Assembly (NCBI GenBank): GCA_910578385.1
Contig: CAJTQV010000016.1
Coordinates: forward strand, 1 to 64,000
Length of the DNA: 64,000 nucleotides
Origin: an uncultured Muribaculaceae bacterium
GTDB taxonomy: Bacteria > Bacteroidota > Bacteroidia > Bacteroidales > Muribaculaceae
Direction: 5' to 3'
Program-made: the position numbers and the translations under genes
Part shown: positions 8,541 through 16,435 of the stretch, one piece after another
Position numbering within the stretch: the first letter of the stretch is position 1
Layout of the letters: each line of letters begins with the position of its first letter
Notes under the pieces: generated by a model
What the model saw: the letters and a program-made list of their open reading frames with translations, nothing else
What the model was told of the DNA's origin: nothing
Databases searched by the model: none

Positions 8541-9698
8541 CTAAAGACCTCCAATCACAATCCAACCACCCTGACTACTTTTCTGTAAAGCGAGGTTGTG
8601 TCGTTTCTGTGTCCCGTTCGGCAATCGCAGAGTGTATGGGACAAATGTAGTACCCTCATTGCCGGAGGTGAAAGATTTACCGACCGATAAAAGGACAGAG
8701 CCTTTCAGGTCTTGTTCATACATGCCGTTTTTTATATTTTCATCAATTGCGCTGTCAATGATCGACAGATTCCATGTTTCCAAAGCATTGAGGAAAGCAG
8801 ATGCCGCTTCAGTGGCAGTAAGCCCGGTTAATCCCTGCAACGAGTTATGTGGCATGTCAATGAATTTTATGCCGGACGGTAGTGCCAACAGACTTGTATG
8901 CGGTTGGCCATAGGCTATATTTGTTATCTTCAAAACCAGGGTCTCTCTCTTTCCATTTAATACGCTGACCGTTGCCGATTTGAGATGCCTGGTGTCAGCA
9001 TCAACCACATAGCGGCGGATATTTTCAGATTCGGCGATTGAGGCATTCAGCATATATGGATTGCTGAAATTACCTTGTGGCTGGGAGTGTAGGGTGAGAA
9101 TAATCTCACCATTCTTTTTATCTACATCATAATGAGCATCACTATTATTGATGCAATTCTGTAATTCAGATTCAAGAATTTTTTCTGGAGTGAGTAATAT
9201 GGCCATCTCACCAAGCAGTTCCCCGGGATCCGCATTATCAGCGCGCCAACCGATATTGAGTTGATCAATCCAATTGTATATGACGTTACTATTACCGGCT
9301 GCGGCTCGACCACCCTTGTCAATACGCCAAGTCAAAGTAGTGTCTGATTTAGCCACCGAAATTTTATGCGGAATGAAATCTTCAGATATATTGATGTAAC
9401 TGAAATTTTCCATGGGGCGTGTTCTTACTTCCACAGTCATTTCAATTCCTTGTGTATTAAGGAGCGCAGTCAGAGTCTCGGTCAGAATCTCTTTTGCAGA
9501 CATTCCCGTAGGGATAAGAATCAATATCAAGACTGCGGCTGCCACGCACGAAGCTCCTACTCCCCATAACCATCGGAAAGGTTTCCTTTGGCGGGTGCAA
9601 GAATCAAGAGTAGAATCTATTCTATGGCGCAATTCATCAGATGCCGCAAAGTCACGGCGAGGTTTCAGCATATCTTTTATGTCTTTGTATTCATCCAT
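8541..9698 (-). CDS. Membrane-anchored anti-sigma factor with LolA-like periplasmic domain
   Basis: A 385-residue protein with a cytoplasmic N terminus of about 40 residues (DEYKDIKDMLKPRRDFAAS), one membrane helix (about 44-64) and a large periplasmic domain. That arrangement is usual for anti-sigma factors encoded right after an ECF sigma gene, here with two bases between them. The N-terminal piece would bind the sigma factor. The periplasmic part (MTVEVRTRPMENFSYI onwards) has the feel of LolA/LolB-type lipid-binding folds found in Bacteroidetes anti-sigma proteins; this is an inference from pattern only. The neighbouring receptor may be both its target gene and its signal source. Confidence 0.7.
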   Translation of the reverse strand: MDEYKDIKDMLKPRRDFAASDELRHRIDSTLDSCTRQRKPFRWLWGVGASCVAAAVLILILIPTGMSAKEILTETLTALLNTQGIEMTVEVRTRPMENFSYINISEDFIPHKISVAKSDTTLTWRIDKGGRAAAGNSNVIYNWIDQLNIGWRADNADPGELLGEMAILLTPEKILESELQNCINNSDAHYDVDKKNGEIILTLHSQPQGNFSNPYMLNASIAESENIRRYVVDADTRHLKSATVSVLNGKRETLVLKITNIAYGQPHTSLLALPSGIKFIDMPHNSLQGLTGLTATEAASAFLNALETWNLSIIDSAIDENIKNGMYEQDLKGSVLLSVGKSFTSGNEGTTFVPYTLRLPNGTQKRHNLALQKSSQGGWIVIGGL

Positions 9699-9700
9699 GA

Positions 9701-10177
9701 CTATTGATTTTTAAGATATTGTTTTCTTAATTTATCCATTCCCGACTTGAATCGGGATTTGACGGTAGATACCGGGGTCGAGAGTATCTGACTTATTTCC
9801 ACAAACGAGAGTTCGTCCATCACATTCATTCTGACCACTTCTGCCTCTCTTTCGGGAAGCTTTTCAAGTAGACCGTTCAGGCGCTCTATCTCCTCCATGT
9901 CTAACTCATCTTCATTTGACGTGTCGGGGATTCCATTGTCTGCCTCAGAGAGCGGTCGAATATTCCGGTCACTGAGATTAAAATCCTTGCTGAGATTATA
10001 GACAATTCGGAACAGATACATCCTGATGCTGTCTTGTTTGATTTTGGCAATATCTGCTTCCAAAATCCTCTTGACAGCCTCATGCACCACGTCCTCGGCA
10101 TACGTTTTACTGCCTATGCGAATGGTTGCGAAGCGCACAAGGTAATTAAGATTTGCGTCAATCACCTCGCCAAGCAT
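9701..10177 (-). CDS. ECF-type RNA polymerase sigma factor
   Basis: Region 2 is visible as LNYLVRFATIRIG with TYAEDVVHEAVKRIL. Region 4 is LNGLLEKLPEREAEVVRMNV, then SFVEISQILSTPVSTVKSRF, an HTH that reads the -35 element. The chosen ATG at 10177 gives 158 residues, slightly short for the class. The frame stays open to 10435, with ATGs at 10327 and 10435 and a TTG at 10210. The upstream part overlaps two hairpins and the end of the next gene, so the longest form is unlikely, but the exact start is uncertain. It heads an operon with an anti-sigma factor and an outer-membrane receptor, a cell-surface signalling layout in the style of FecI systems but without a FecR homologue. Confidence 0.85.
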   Translation of the reverse strand: MLGEVIDANLNYLVRFATIRIGSKTYAEDVVHEAVKRILEADIAKIKQDSIRMYLFRIVYNLSKDFNLSDRNIRPLSEADNGIPDTSNEDELDMEEIERLNGLLEKLPEREAEVVRMNVMDELSFVEISQILSTPVSTVKSRFKSGMDKLRKQYLKNQ

Positions 10178-10319
10178 TTTCCGAGTCTGTATGTCGATCT
10201 GTTTCTTCAATGCTTTATCGTTTGTTTCTATAGTAAAGACTGAAATCTCTCCAAATCGACGAAAAATAAATGTTAAAAAATGTGATAGAGCATGAAATAA
10301 GGATTCTTCTAAACGATAA

Positions 10320-10413
10320 ATCCGCATTTCAAGAACTAATGCTCGAAATGCGGATAATGCAGAAATTTCATATACCGTCTGCGTCAGTTTAATTCTGCCC
10401 CGACTTGGGGCAG
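10320..10413. terminator. Two hairpins between the DUF1016 gene and the sigma operon
   Basis: Hairpin one: 10395-10401 with 10407-10413 (CTGCCCC/GGGGCAG). Hairpin two: 10320-10330 with 10345-10355 (11 bp, ATCCGCATTTC and its complement). Both lie between the end of the DUF1016 gene and the likely sigma-factor start. They may end the upstream transcript or shape the sigma leader. Confidence 0.45.
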
Positions 10414-10424
10414 TTTTGCGCAGT

Positions 10425-11483
10425 CTATTTGCCATTGTCAGGAATCAGCCTATCACTTACTTCCTGATTGAAACTCTTTATCTCATCGTTGATAAGTTGT
10501 TTCAACTCGTTTTTAGGAATAATTAGTTTGTAATCGGCTACACCTATCGGTTTTGTGAATCCGTCCAATGCCAGCTCAACCTCAACATTGTCTTTCTCCG
10601 CACATAGGATGATGCCAATCGACGGATTCTCATCATCTCTTTTTTCAAGTTTGTCGAGTAGGGAGAGGTACAGATTCATCTTACCCACATATTCTGCCTG
10701 AAACTCAGATATTTTAAGGTCAATAGCGACCAATGAACGCAGACCTCTGTGGAAAAACAGCATATCAACCTTATGTTCTTTGCCTCGATAGTTTAATACA
10801 TGCTGGTTACCGATGTAAGTGAAGCCTTGTCCTAATTCCAAAAGGAATTGTTTGATTTTCTCAACGAGCCGCTTTTCCAGTTCCAATTCAAGTATCGGCT
10901 CAGTAACGCCAAGAAATCCCATGTTATATGTATCCTTAAACACTTCATTGGCATATGCAGCCTGTGCATCCGGGAGAACAAGAGCGAAATTGTTGCTTCC
11001 ATTGGAAGATGTCTGAGACTTGTGCATCTCCAATTTGATAGCATTTACCATTAAATCTCGTCCCCAGCCTTTCGCTATGGTCTGTTGTGAATAATAAAGA
11101 ATCGCCTCGTCGTCATCGCCAAGCATGGATATTAACTTGTTAATGTTCCACCACGGCAAAACTGCGACAGCCTGTCGCAGTTTTGAATCTGAAATATGGA
11201 ACCTTGTGTAGAAACGCTTCATGTCCCATAGATTACGCTCTGACATCCCCATATCAGGATACCGTTGTTTCAAATCTATGGAAAGATGTTTTACTACGGC
11301 ACTGCCATGTTTGTTCTCCAATTTGCGCTCATAAAGAAGTTTGCCGATATTCCAGTGCATTTCATTGGACGACGCTACGACCTCACGAGCAATTTTTGTA
11401 CGAGCCGTCTCAATAACTGCGACAGCCTGTCGCAGTATTTCATTATATTCTGATTCGCTTGAAAGCGAGATTACTGTTTCCAT
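10425..11483 (-). CDS. DUF1016 (YhcG-type) PD-(D/E)XK nuclease domain protein
   Basis: A 352-residue protein. The N-terminal half is the DUF1016_N region (EVVASSNEMHWNIGKLLYER, then MGMSERNLWDMKRFY). The C-terminal half is a PD-(D/E)XK nuclease fold: YRGKEHKVDMLFFHRGLRSL, then VAIDLKISEFQAEYVGKM, where the D and the D-x-K carry the catalytic residues. Such proteins are often found with restriction-modification or defence genes; their exact action is unsettled. The ATG at 11483 is chosen over one at 11498. The peptide LRQAVAV occurs twice, at about residues 16-22 and 102-108, each time encoded by the same 21-bp palindrome. Confidence 0.88.
   Translation of the reverse strand: METVISLSSESEYNEILRQAVAVIETARTKIAREVVASSNEMHWNIGKLLYERKLENKHGSAVVKHLSIDLKQRYPDMGMSERNLWDMKRFYTRFHISDSKLRQAVAVLPWWNINKLISMLGDDDEAILYYSQQTIAKGWGRDLMVNAIKLEMHKSQTSSNGSNNFALVLPDAQAAYANEVFKDTYNMGFLGVTEPILELELEKRLVEKIKQFLLELGQGFTYIGNQHVLNYRGKEHKVDMLFFHRGLRSLVAIDLKISEFQAEYVGKMNLYLSLLDKLEKRDDENPSIGIILCAEKDNVEVELALDGFTKPIGVADYKLIIPKNELKQLINDEIKSFNQEVSDRLIPDNGK
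11158..11184. repeat. Palindromic repeat, copy 1, inside the DUF1016 gene
   Basis: Perfect 12-bp arms (11158-11169 and 11173-11184) around GCC. The 21-bp core ACTGCGACA-GCC-TGTCGCAGT is identical to copy 2. It is translated as LRQAVAV. Confidence 0.8.
11416..11436. repeat. Palindromic repeat, copy 2, inside the DUF1016 gene
   Basis: Same 21-bp core as at 11158, with 9-bp arms, in the same reading frame and again coding for LRQAVAV. Confidence 0.8.
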
Positions 11484-11598
11484 ATTCAAAATTAGCAAAT
11501 TATTCTGATTCTCAGAAATTAATCTCCATCAATCAAGGAGATTGACGAATTCTTTATTGATGTCCTCATCAATGTCTCGGTAGCGGGCGAAGGCCTTG

Positions 11599-12255
11599 CT
11601 ATTTTCCGTGGCCGGCGGATTTCTTGGAGTTCCCTTTTGAGGAGGGGCGCTGCGACAGGATCGGGAGGGACAGGTTGTAGCGCAATGTCAGATAGCGCAG
11701 CAGGATTATCGTCGCCGCACAGCTCAGTGGAGCCACATAGGCGGCTGTTGTCGAGGCGTACATCAGCCAATATACCAGCCCTCCGGCCAGACAGGCAGTT
11801 GCGTATATATCCTTACGAAATACGAGCGGCACCTCGTTGATCAATATGTCGCGCAGAACTCCTCCGAAGGCTCCGGTAATCACCCCCATGATAATCGCCA
11901 CCCACATCTCCAGCCCAATCGCAAGCGTCTTGTCGATACCAATCACACAGAACATCGCCAGACCGATACTGTCGAAAATAAAAAGCATCCTGTCCTTGCT
12001 CACAAGCAGGTTACGGAATACGAGCACGGCCAGCAACGACAGACCCGTCACTCCCAGATACCACCAGTTGTGCATCCAGAAGACAGGTATATCGAGTAGT
12101 ATGTCGCGCAGCGTTCCTCCTCCTATCGCCGTCACCAATCCCACTATATATGCGCCAAACCAGTCGAAATTCTTCGTCGCGGCAAGACGTATGCCGGAGA
12201 TGGCGCAGGCTATCGTGCCTATCACCTCCAGTATAAAGGAAAGTGTATCTTCCAT
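11599..12255 (-). CDS. TRIC-type cation channel family membrane protein (UPF0126/YicG)
   Basis: A 218-residue integral membrane protein with about seven hydrophobic helices and two internally related halves, each carrying the signature glycine turn: AIGGGTLRDILLD in the first and AFGGVLRDILINE in the second. The family contains bacterial homologues of trimeric intracellular cation channels; the ion it carries here is unknown. The C terminus is short and basic. A TAACTTTG box on the minus strand at 12375-12382 could be part of its promoter. It stands alone, convergent with nothing close by. Confidence 0.85.
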   Translation of the reverse strand: MEDTLSFILEVIGTIACAISGIRLAATKNFDWFGAYIVGLVTAIGGGTLRDILLDIPVFWMHNWWYLGVTGLSLLAVLVFRNLLVSKDRMLFIFDSIGLAMFCVIGIDKTLAIGLEMWVAIIMGVITGAFGGVLRDILINEVPLVFRKDIYATACLAGGLVYWLMYASTTAAYVAPLSCAATIILLRYLTLRYNLSLPILSQRPSSKGNSKKSAGHGK

Positions 12256-12374
12256 ATCCCTGTTATCTTTTTTTACCTATTCCTTATAACTATATAACTA
12301 TAATTCAACATTACTGCGTGCCGGTAATTTCTTACCGCACTATAGTTTTACCTGTTTACCTATCAGAGCGAGTG

Positions 12375-12482
12375 CAAAGTTACAAATTTTTCCGTAATTT
12401 TGCGAATATGAAGATAGGGAGAATGTTCTGGCACAATCACGCCGCTGATGAGGCCGATAAGGAATCAATCCTGAGATGCTGA
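12375..12482. promoter_or_regulatory. Back-to-back -7 boxes and a short open frame
   Basis: TAACTTTG on the minus strand (12375-12382) faces TAATTTTG on the plus strand (12395-12402). The plus box is followed at 12408 by a 24-codon frame (MKIGRMFWHNHAADEADKES, then ILRC) that may be the stump of a lost gene. Clear -33 boxes were not found. The rest of 12256-12696 shows nothing I can name. Confidence 0.35.
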
Positions 12483-12696
12483 ATCTTCTTCACACGAACA
12501 AATTGCAGATGGTATCCGTTACTCATGTAAAGAAACCTTCAAGTAGCTGTTTAAATTAAATGGGTACTTAGGTATTACTGGCAGAGATTCGATAAGTGCT
12601 GTTACATATGCCGTTCCAGTTTATGAGAAAGTGTAGTCAATACATCTGTAGCTCTTATACAAATCTCAGCCGGATAACACACAAACTCAATCAAAA

Positions 12697-13104
12697 ATGT
12701 TCAACATGTTTAAATCTACAATGATTGCCGGTGCGGGTGGATTCTTAGGCACTTGTCTGCGGTTCCTTTCGGATAAGTTGGGAGCTGCGATCTGCCACCT
12801 CTCTTTTCCACTGGGCACATTCATGGCCAATATGGTCGGATGTATTATAATCGGCATGCTTTACGGCTATCTCAATAAGACAGGGAAACTTAGCAAGACC
12901 GCAAACCTGCTTTGGATAACAGGCTTCTGCGGTGGACTGACAACATTCTCCTCCTTCTCCGACGACATGATCTAACTTCTTGAGAAAGGCGATGCCGGAA
13001 TGTTTGTATTCTACATGGTCACGAGCCTTGTGTTCGGTATCGCCATGGTTGCCTTGGGCGCTGCCTGCATACACAAACCTGCTGCAAAAACTCAAAATGC
13101 TTAA
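12697..13104 (+). pseudogene. Fluoride channel gene crcB/fluC, copy 1, interrupted by an in-frame stop
   Basis: The frame encodes a full-length FluC/CrcB fluoride exporter of about 135 residues: GAGGFLGTCLRFLSDKLG, then NMVGCIIIGMLYG and CGGLTTFSSFSDD. A TAA at 12973-12975 cuts it. After that stop the same frame continues without another fault: LLEKGDAGMFVFYMVTSLVF, then a stop at 13102-13104. The missing last helix belongs to the pore-forming fold, so the truncated product is probably inactive. One base change from CAA or GAA would explain the stop. An intact second copy follows after 21 bases. Confidence 0.85.
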
Positions 13105-13125
13105 CCCCATTAAATATTGAATGTT

Positions 13126-13497
13126 ATGATTATCCAGTATATGCTTATTGCAGGGTTAGGCGGTTTTGCCGGCACCTGCGGCCGATACCTCACCGGCGTT
13201 GCCGGAAAGAAGCTCTTCGGAGACAAATATCCCGCCGGGACCTTTGCGGTCAATGTGATCGGATGTTTTATAATCGGTATTTTCGTGGGTCTCTGGACGC
13301 GCCATGACATGAGCCCTTGGGTCAACGCTCTCCTTATCTCAGGTTTCTGCGGAGGCTTCACCACATTCTCCTCATTCAGCCACGACAGTTTCGCGATGAT
13401 CCAGAAAGGTCAATGGTTGAAATTCATCTGCTATATCGTTCCATCCGTGGCGCTTGGCCTTCTTATGGTATGGCTCGGCATCAAATTCGTGGCCTGA
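13126..13497 (+). CDS. crcB: Fluoride ion exporter CrcB/FluC, intact copy
   Basis: A 123-residue membrane protein with four helices and the hallmarks of the Fluc family: GGFAGTCGRYLTG, NVIGCFIIGIFVG and CGGFTTFSSFSHDSF. Fluc channels work as antiparallel dimers that let fluoride leak out of the cell and so protect enolase and pyrophosphatase. The ATG at 13126 is preferred over a TTG at 13117. The tandem arrangement suggests either a former heterodimer or a recent duplication; with copy 1 broken, this gene alone would have to make a homodimer. No fluoride riboswitch was recognised upstream. Confidence 0.9.
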   Translation: MIIQYMLIAGLGGFAGTCGRYLTGVAGKKLFGDKYPAGTFAVNVIGCFIIGIFVGLWTRHDMSPWVNALLISGFCGGFTTFSSFSHDSFAMIQKGQWLKFICYIVPSVALGLLMVWLGIKFVA

Positions 13498-13527
13498 TTC
13501 AGCATCGATTCGTCATCAACATATAAT

Positions 13528-13563
13528 GAGGGTGTATCATAAATCAGTTTATGGTGCACCCTC
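13528..13563. terminator. Hairpin after crcB
   Basis: Arms 13528-13543 and 1348-bp-paired partner 13548-13563 form a 16-bp stem with two G-U pairs and a TCAG loop. It lies 31 bases after the crcB stop and probably ends that transcript. Confidence 0.65.
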
Positions 13564-13617
13564 TTGCCGTAGGTACTATTGTCAAAACATGAAACGACCA
13601 AGGGAAATGGATAAATT

Positions 13618-13684
13618 TGAACCCGAATGAATCCGATTGAACCGATATGAACCGCAATGAATTAAGAGAAACTTGCTAACTTTG
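13618..13684 (+). promoter_or_regulatory. Promoter region with 10-bp phased repeats before the zinc-ribbon gene
   Basis: TAACTTTG at 13677-13684 is a good -7 box. Directly upstream, 13618-13667 consists of about five 10-bp units of the pattern TGAANCCGAW, one helical turn each. This could be an array of regulator contacts. The box supports the ATG at 13736. Confidence 0.5.
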
Positions 13685-13735
13685 CTCCGAGTCAGATTTA
13701 GCGTTTTTACATCGCCAAACAAATATCATAAGAAT

Positions 13736-14854
13736 ATGGAAAGAAAGAGATGCCCTTATTGCGGAGAAGAGATCTCTGCAACAGCGAAGAAGTGTAGATT
13801 CTGTGGAGAGTGGCTGGAATCTACCGGGAGTCCCGTGACCATCAGCAACCCCTCCCCCGCTCCCTCCCCCGCTCCCGCTCCTGCCCCCGCCACGGCAACT
13901 GTGGAGGCACCACTAACGGATCTGGACTGTCATTCAACTTCTTTCTTCAGCGCCTACTTCTTGAAGCCATACCTCCGGCAATATGCCGATTTCAAAGGCT
14001 GCACAAGCCGCAGGTCTTTCTGGCTCAGCTATGTCGCCACAATGATTCTCAGTCTCGGTTTATGCGGACTTGTCCTTTCTCTGTCATCGTTGGGCACGGG
14101 AGCATTAATGGCCGGATGCATCATCAGCGGAATTACCGGTCTGGCGATACTGGTGCCTGGATTGGCGTTATGCGTTCGGCGTCTTCGCGATGCCGGCAAG
14201 AATCCTTGGCTGATTCTTCTTGCGCTTATACCAGTTGTCGGATCTGTAATCCTTTTGATTTTCTTCTGCCAGAAGTCAAGACATGAGGACGCTGATGAAA
14301 AAGCACGTTGGCTGACATCCGACTGGATAGTGACCGGTATCTGCTCGTTGCTTATGCTGTCTGGAATAATCTTACCTTTCACCGCTGCCGGGACATATCA
14401 TGATCTTTCAAGTTATGATATTGACAACATAGCAGCCGACGATGACATTTATGGCCTGCCCGATGATGAGGATGCCGATAATGACGAAGTCGTGGAAGTG
14501 GAAGAGGCGGCCTACGGTCATGGTTACGGTCAATACAAAAATGCCGATGATAACGGTGAATATGGAGTCAGCCATCAGAGTATAATGGGTTATGTCATTG
14601 CTGCCAACGGCAAGGAATATCCTTTCCGGATAACATTTGATGCAAGTGGACACTCCATCTACAACGCAAGATATATCAACATCAACTACAAAGCGGAAAC
14701 CGACCTGACCACCGCAAGAATTGATGGTGAAGAGTACTTTTTCTCCGGGAAAATCAACGGGGACAATATGCAGATCCGGTTCTCCTCAAACTATCCATAC
14801 AAGGGAACCATGATGGTCGGAGGAAATATCTCGGAAATAAGGATGGAACTGTAA
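13736..14854 (+). CDS. Zinc-ribbon and DUF805 membrane protein with acidic C-terminal region
   Basis: A 372-residue protein starting with a zinc ribbon (C6, C9, C20 and C23 in RCPYCGEEI and KKCRFCGEW). A Pro-Ala linker (SPAPSPAPAPAPA) leads to a DUF805 domain of about 110 residues with several membrane helices (ADFKGCTSRRSFWLSY, then LCVRRLRDAGKNPW). A further membrane helix and an acidic stretch follow at about 240-265. The last 100 residues look like a small beta domain. DUF805 proteins are of unknown function. The frame is open back to 13673, but the promoter box at 13677 favours the ATG at 13736. The linker is coded by a C-rich low-complexity run. Confidence 0.8.
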   Translation: MERKRCPYCGEEISATAKKCRFCGEWLESTGSPVTISNPSPAPSPAPAPAPATATVEAPLTDLDCHSTSFFSAYFLKPYLRQYADFKGCTSRRSFWLSYVATMILSLGLCGLVLSLSSLGTGALMAGCIISGITGLAILVPGLALCVRRLRDAGKNPWLILLALIPVVGSVILLIFFCQKSRHEDADEKARWLTSDWIVTGICSLLMLSGIILPFTAAGTYHDLSSYDIDNIAADDDIYGLPDDEDADNDEVVEVEEAAYGHGYGQYKNADDNGEYGVSHQSIMGYVIAANGKEYPFRITFDASGHSIYNARYININYKAETDLTTARIDGEEYFFSGKINGDNMQIRFSSNYPYKGTMMVGGNISEIRMEL

Positions 14855-14896
14855 GGCAGGTTCATCGCGGTCTTGTCGTCAGAGGCGGGATTTGTC

Positions 14897-14985
14897 ATCG
14901 TTGGCTTGAGTTGGAGTTTTATGCTCCAGGTGTCTATTGCAAAGGATTTGTATAATCCGAGGTCGCAGTTCCAGTGACTTTTGTT
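14897..14985 (-). pseudogene. Remnant of a second outer-membrane receptor gene
   Basis: About 90 bases here closely match the 3' part of the receptor gene at 6201-8516 (its bases near 6379-6450). An exact shared run of 27 bases starts at GATTTGTATAATCC. On the minus strand it encodes the barrel-strand motif NCDLGLYKSFA. No other part of the paralogue is present, so this is a deletion scar. The rest of the 14855-15208 gap holds only the promoter of the next gene. Confidence 0.75.
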
Positions 14986-15080
14986 GGGTGAATTTCGCAG
15001 TCTAAAAAAATTATTTCACTGATTATCAATTAATAATCAAAAAGAGTACACGAAATAGTACAAACTTGTGAGCTCATTAC

Positions 15081-15111
15081 TTGCACAGTAAAAATGCGAC
15101 CGCTAATTTTG
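15081..15111 (+). promoter_or_regulatory. Promoter of the lipoprotein gene
   Basis: TTG at 15081-15083, a 20-base spacer and TAATTTTG at 15104-15111, about 97 bases before the start codon. Confidence 0.7.
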
Positions 15112-15208
15112 CAGACCTTAAAACAGCAAGACTCACACCCGTTAAGATGGCCACCGGAATGGCAACCTTAACATATACACATACAAACCTACAAAAACTT
15201 TTTAAACG

Positions 15209-15748
15209 ATGACAACAAACATTTTCAAGAACGCATGGAAGCTCATGAGCCTCCTTCTGCTTCTCCCTGCCGTGACACTCTCATCATGTAGCGATGACAA
15301 TGACGAACCCGAAGCCGGATCTTCGTCCAAGTACAAGGAGGTAATAATTGAATACTCAGCATCGGTCGGAAATGGCTACGCAGATTTCTGGGACGTTGAG
15401 GTAACATACACCACGCCCGGTGGAAATACCGAGACTCAGAAACTCGACACCGACTTCAATACGACTTACCGTCTGAATCCGGCTGACGAAATACCCACCA
15501 CATATGTGCTCAACATCACAGCAAAACCTGATGCCGACGCACCACAGCCTAACGATGACGAGATATATTCACTGGCACACTCCTACCAGTTCACAGCATA
15601 CGGCGTGACAGAATCAGGTTCAAAGGAACTCATCGGCGGCAACATCATTGCCACTGAAAGCACCTCAAGCACCGACGGCGCACATATCAAGGCAGCCATG
15701 GGCACGACAAGACAACTCGTTGACCACACTTACACAATTCAGCTCTGA
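15209..15748 (+). CDS. Hypothetical lipoprotein
   Basis: A 179-residue exported protein. Residues 1-27 form a lipoprotein signal peptide ending in LSSCSDDNDE, so the mature protein is attached through the cysteine, and the acidic residues after it are typical of surface-directed lipoproteins in Bacteroidota. The remainder is rich in Thr, Asp and beta-strand patterns (YTTPGGNTETQKLDTDFNTT) and may be a single Ig-like sandwich. No family was recognised. It has its own promoter and a strong terminator, so it is a one-gene transcript. Confidence 0.75.
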   Translation: MTTNIFKNAWKLMSLLLLLPAVTLSSCSDDNDEPEAGSSSKYKEVIIEYSASVGNGYADFWDVEVTYTTPGGNTETQKLDTDFNTTYRLNPADEIPTTYVLNITAKPDADAPQPNDDEIYSLAHSYQFTAYGVTESGSKELIGGNIIATESTSSTDGAHIKAAMGTTRQLVDHTYTIQL

Positions 15749-15772
15749 TATATCACTTTATCTTTTTATCTT

Positions 15773-15818
15773 TGCAGCATCAAACCCTGACTATATCAAT
15801 GTCAGATTTGATGCTGCA
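15773..15818 (+). terminator. Rho-independent terminator
   Basis: Arms 15773-15784 and 15807-15818 (TGCAGCATCAAA and its complement) with extra pairing inside the loop (CTGAC/GTCAG), followed by a T run. Confidence 0.8.
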
Positions 15819-15935
15819 TTTTTTATGGAGCCATAGAAGTGGGAGATGTCGGTGTTTTTTCATATCTTTGCAGCGACATAACGAAAGTTGTGACTGACAG
15901 ATTACAAATGGTGACAATCGCTAAAGACTGTATTT

Positions 15936-16349
15936 ATGTGGAAACAAATTGAATTTACCCTTCGTCCCCGCAAGAACGGCTTTCATCTCGTCACAGATGA
16001 GATTCTGGAAAATTTACCGGATTTGCCCACGGTCGGACTGCTAAATCTTTTCATCAAGCATACTTCGGCTGCCTTGACTATCAACGAGAATGCCGACCCT
16101 GACGTAAGGGTTGACATGAAGAATATTTTCGACCGATTGGTGAAGGAACGCGAACCATACTATACGCATACCATGGAAGGCGACGATGACATGCCTGCCC
16201 ACGCCAAGGCATCAATTATCGGTCCATCGCTCACGATACCCATTTCCAACGCCCGGTTGAACCTCGGCATATGGCAAGGAATATATCTTTGTGAATTTCG
16301 CGACCATGGCGGACCAAGAAGAATTATAGCGACCGTAACCGGAGAATAA
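15936..16349 (+). CDS. YjbQ/UPF0047 family protein
   Basis: A 137-residue protein with the UPF0047 landmarks: LFIKHTSAALTINENADPDV, HTMEGDDDMPAHAKASI, and GIWQGIYLCEFRDHGGPRR at the end. The conserved histidines would bind a metal. Family members such as E. coli YjbQ can make thiamine phosphate in a side reaction, hence the common name secondary thiamine-phosphate synthase; the true substrate is not settled. Length is exactly that of the family. A TATCTTTG box at 15863-15870 is a likely -7 element. No thiamine genes or riboswitch lie nearby. Confidence 0.92.
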   Translation: MWKQIEFTLRPRKNGFHLVTDEILENLPDLPTVGLLNLFIKHTSAALTINENADPDVRVDMKNIFDRLVKEREPYYTHTMEGDDDMPAHAKASIIGPSLTIPISNARLNLGIWQGIYLCEFRDHGGPRRIIATVTGE

Positions 16350-16360
16350 CCCGGCATAAC

Positions 16361-16400
16361 AAACGGCATCATCCATAATCATTTGTGAATGATGCCGTTT
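16361..16400. terminator. Hairpin between converging genes
   Basis: Arms 16361-16372 and 16389-16400 (AAACGGCATCAT and its complement), a 12-bp stem serving both yjbQ and the minus-strand leucine-rich-repeat gene. Confidence 0.75.
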
Positions 16401-16435
16401 CTGTATTTAAAATCTTTGACTTAGATGTAGCCGTA

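Noticed and set aside
10178..10435. N-terminal extension of the sigma factor to 10435
   Set aside because: Overlaps the nuclease gene and two hairpins, and adds 86 residues not seen in this sigma family.
11519..11770. 83-codon frame overlapping the TRIC-type gene
   Set aside because: Another frame of a well-supported membrane protein gene.
12590..12697. Fluoride riboswitch upstream of the crcB pair
   Set aside because: The conserved core of the crcB motif could not be recognised in these bases.
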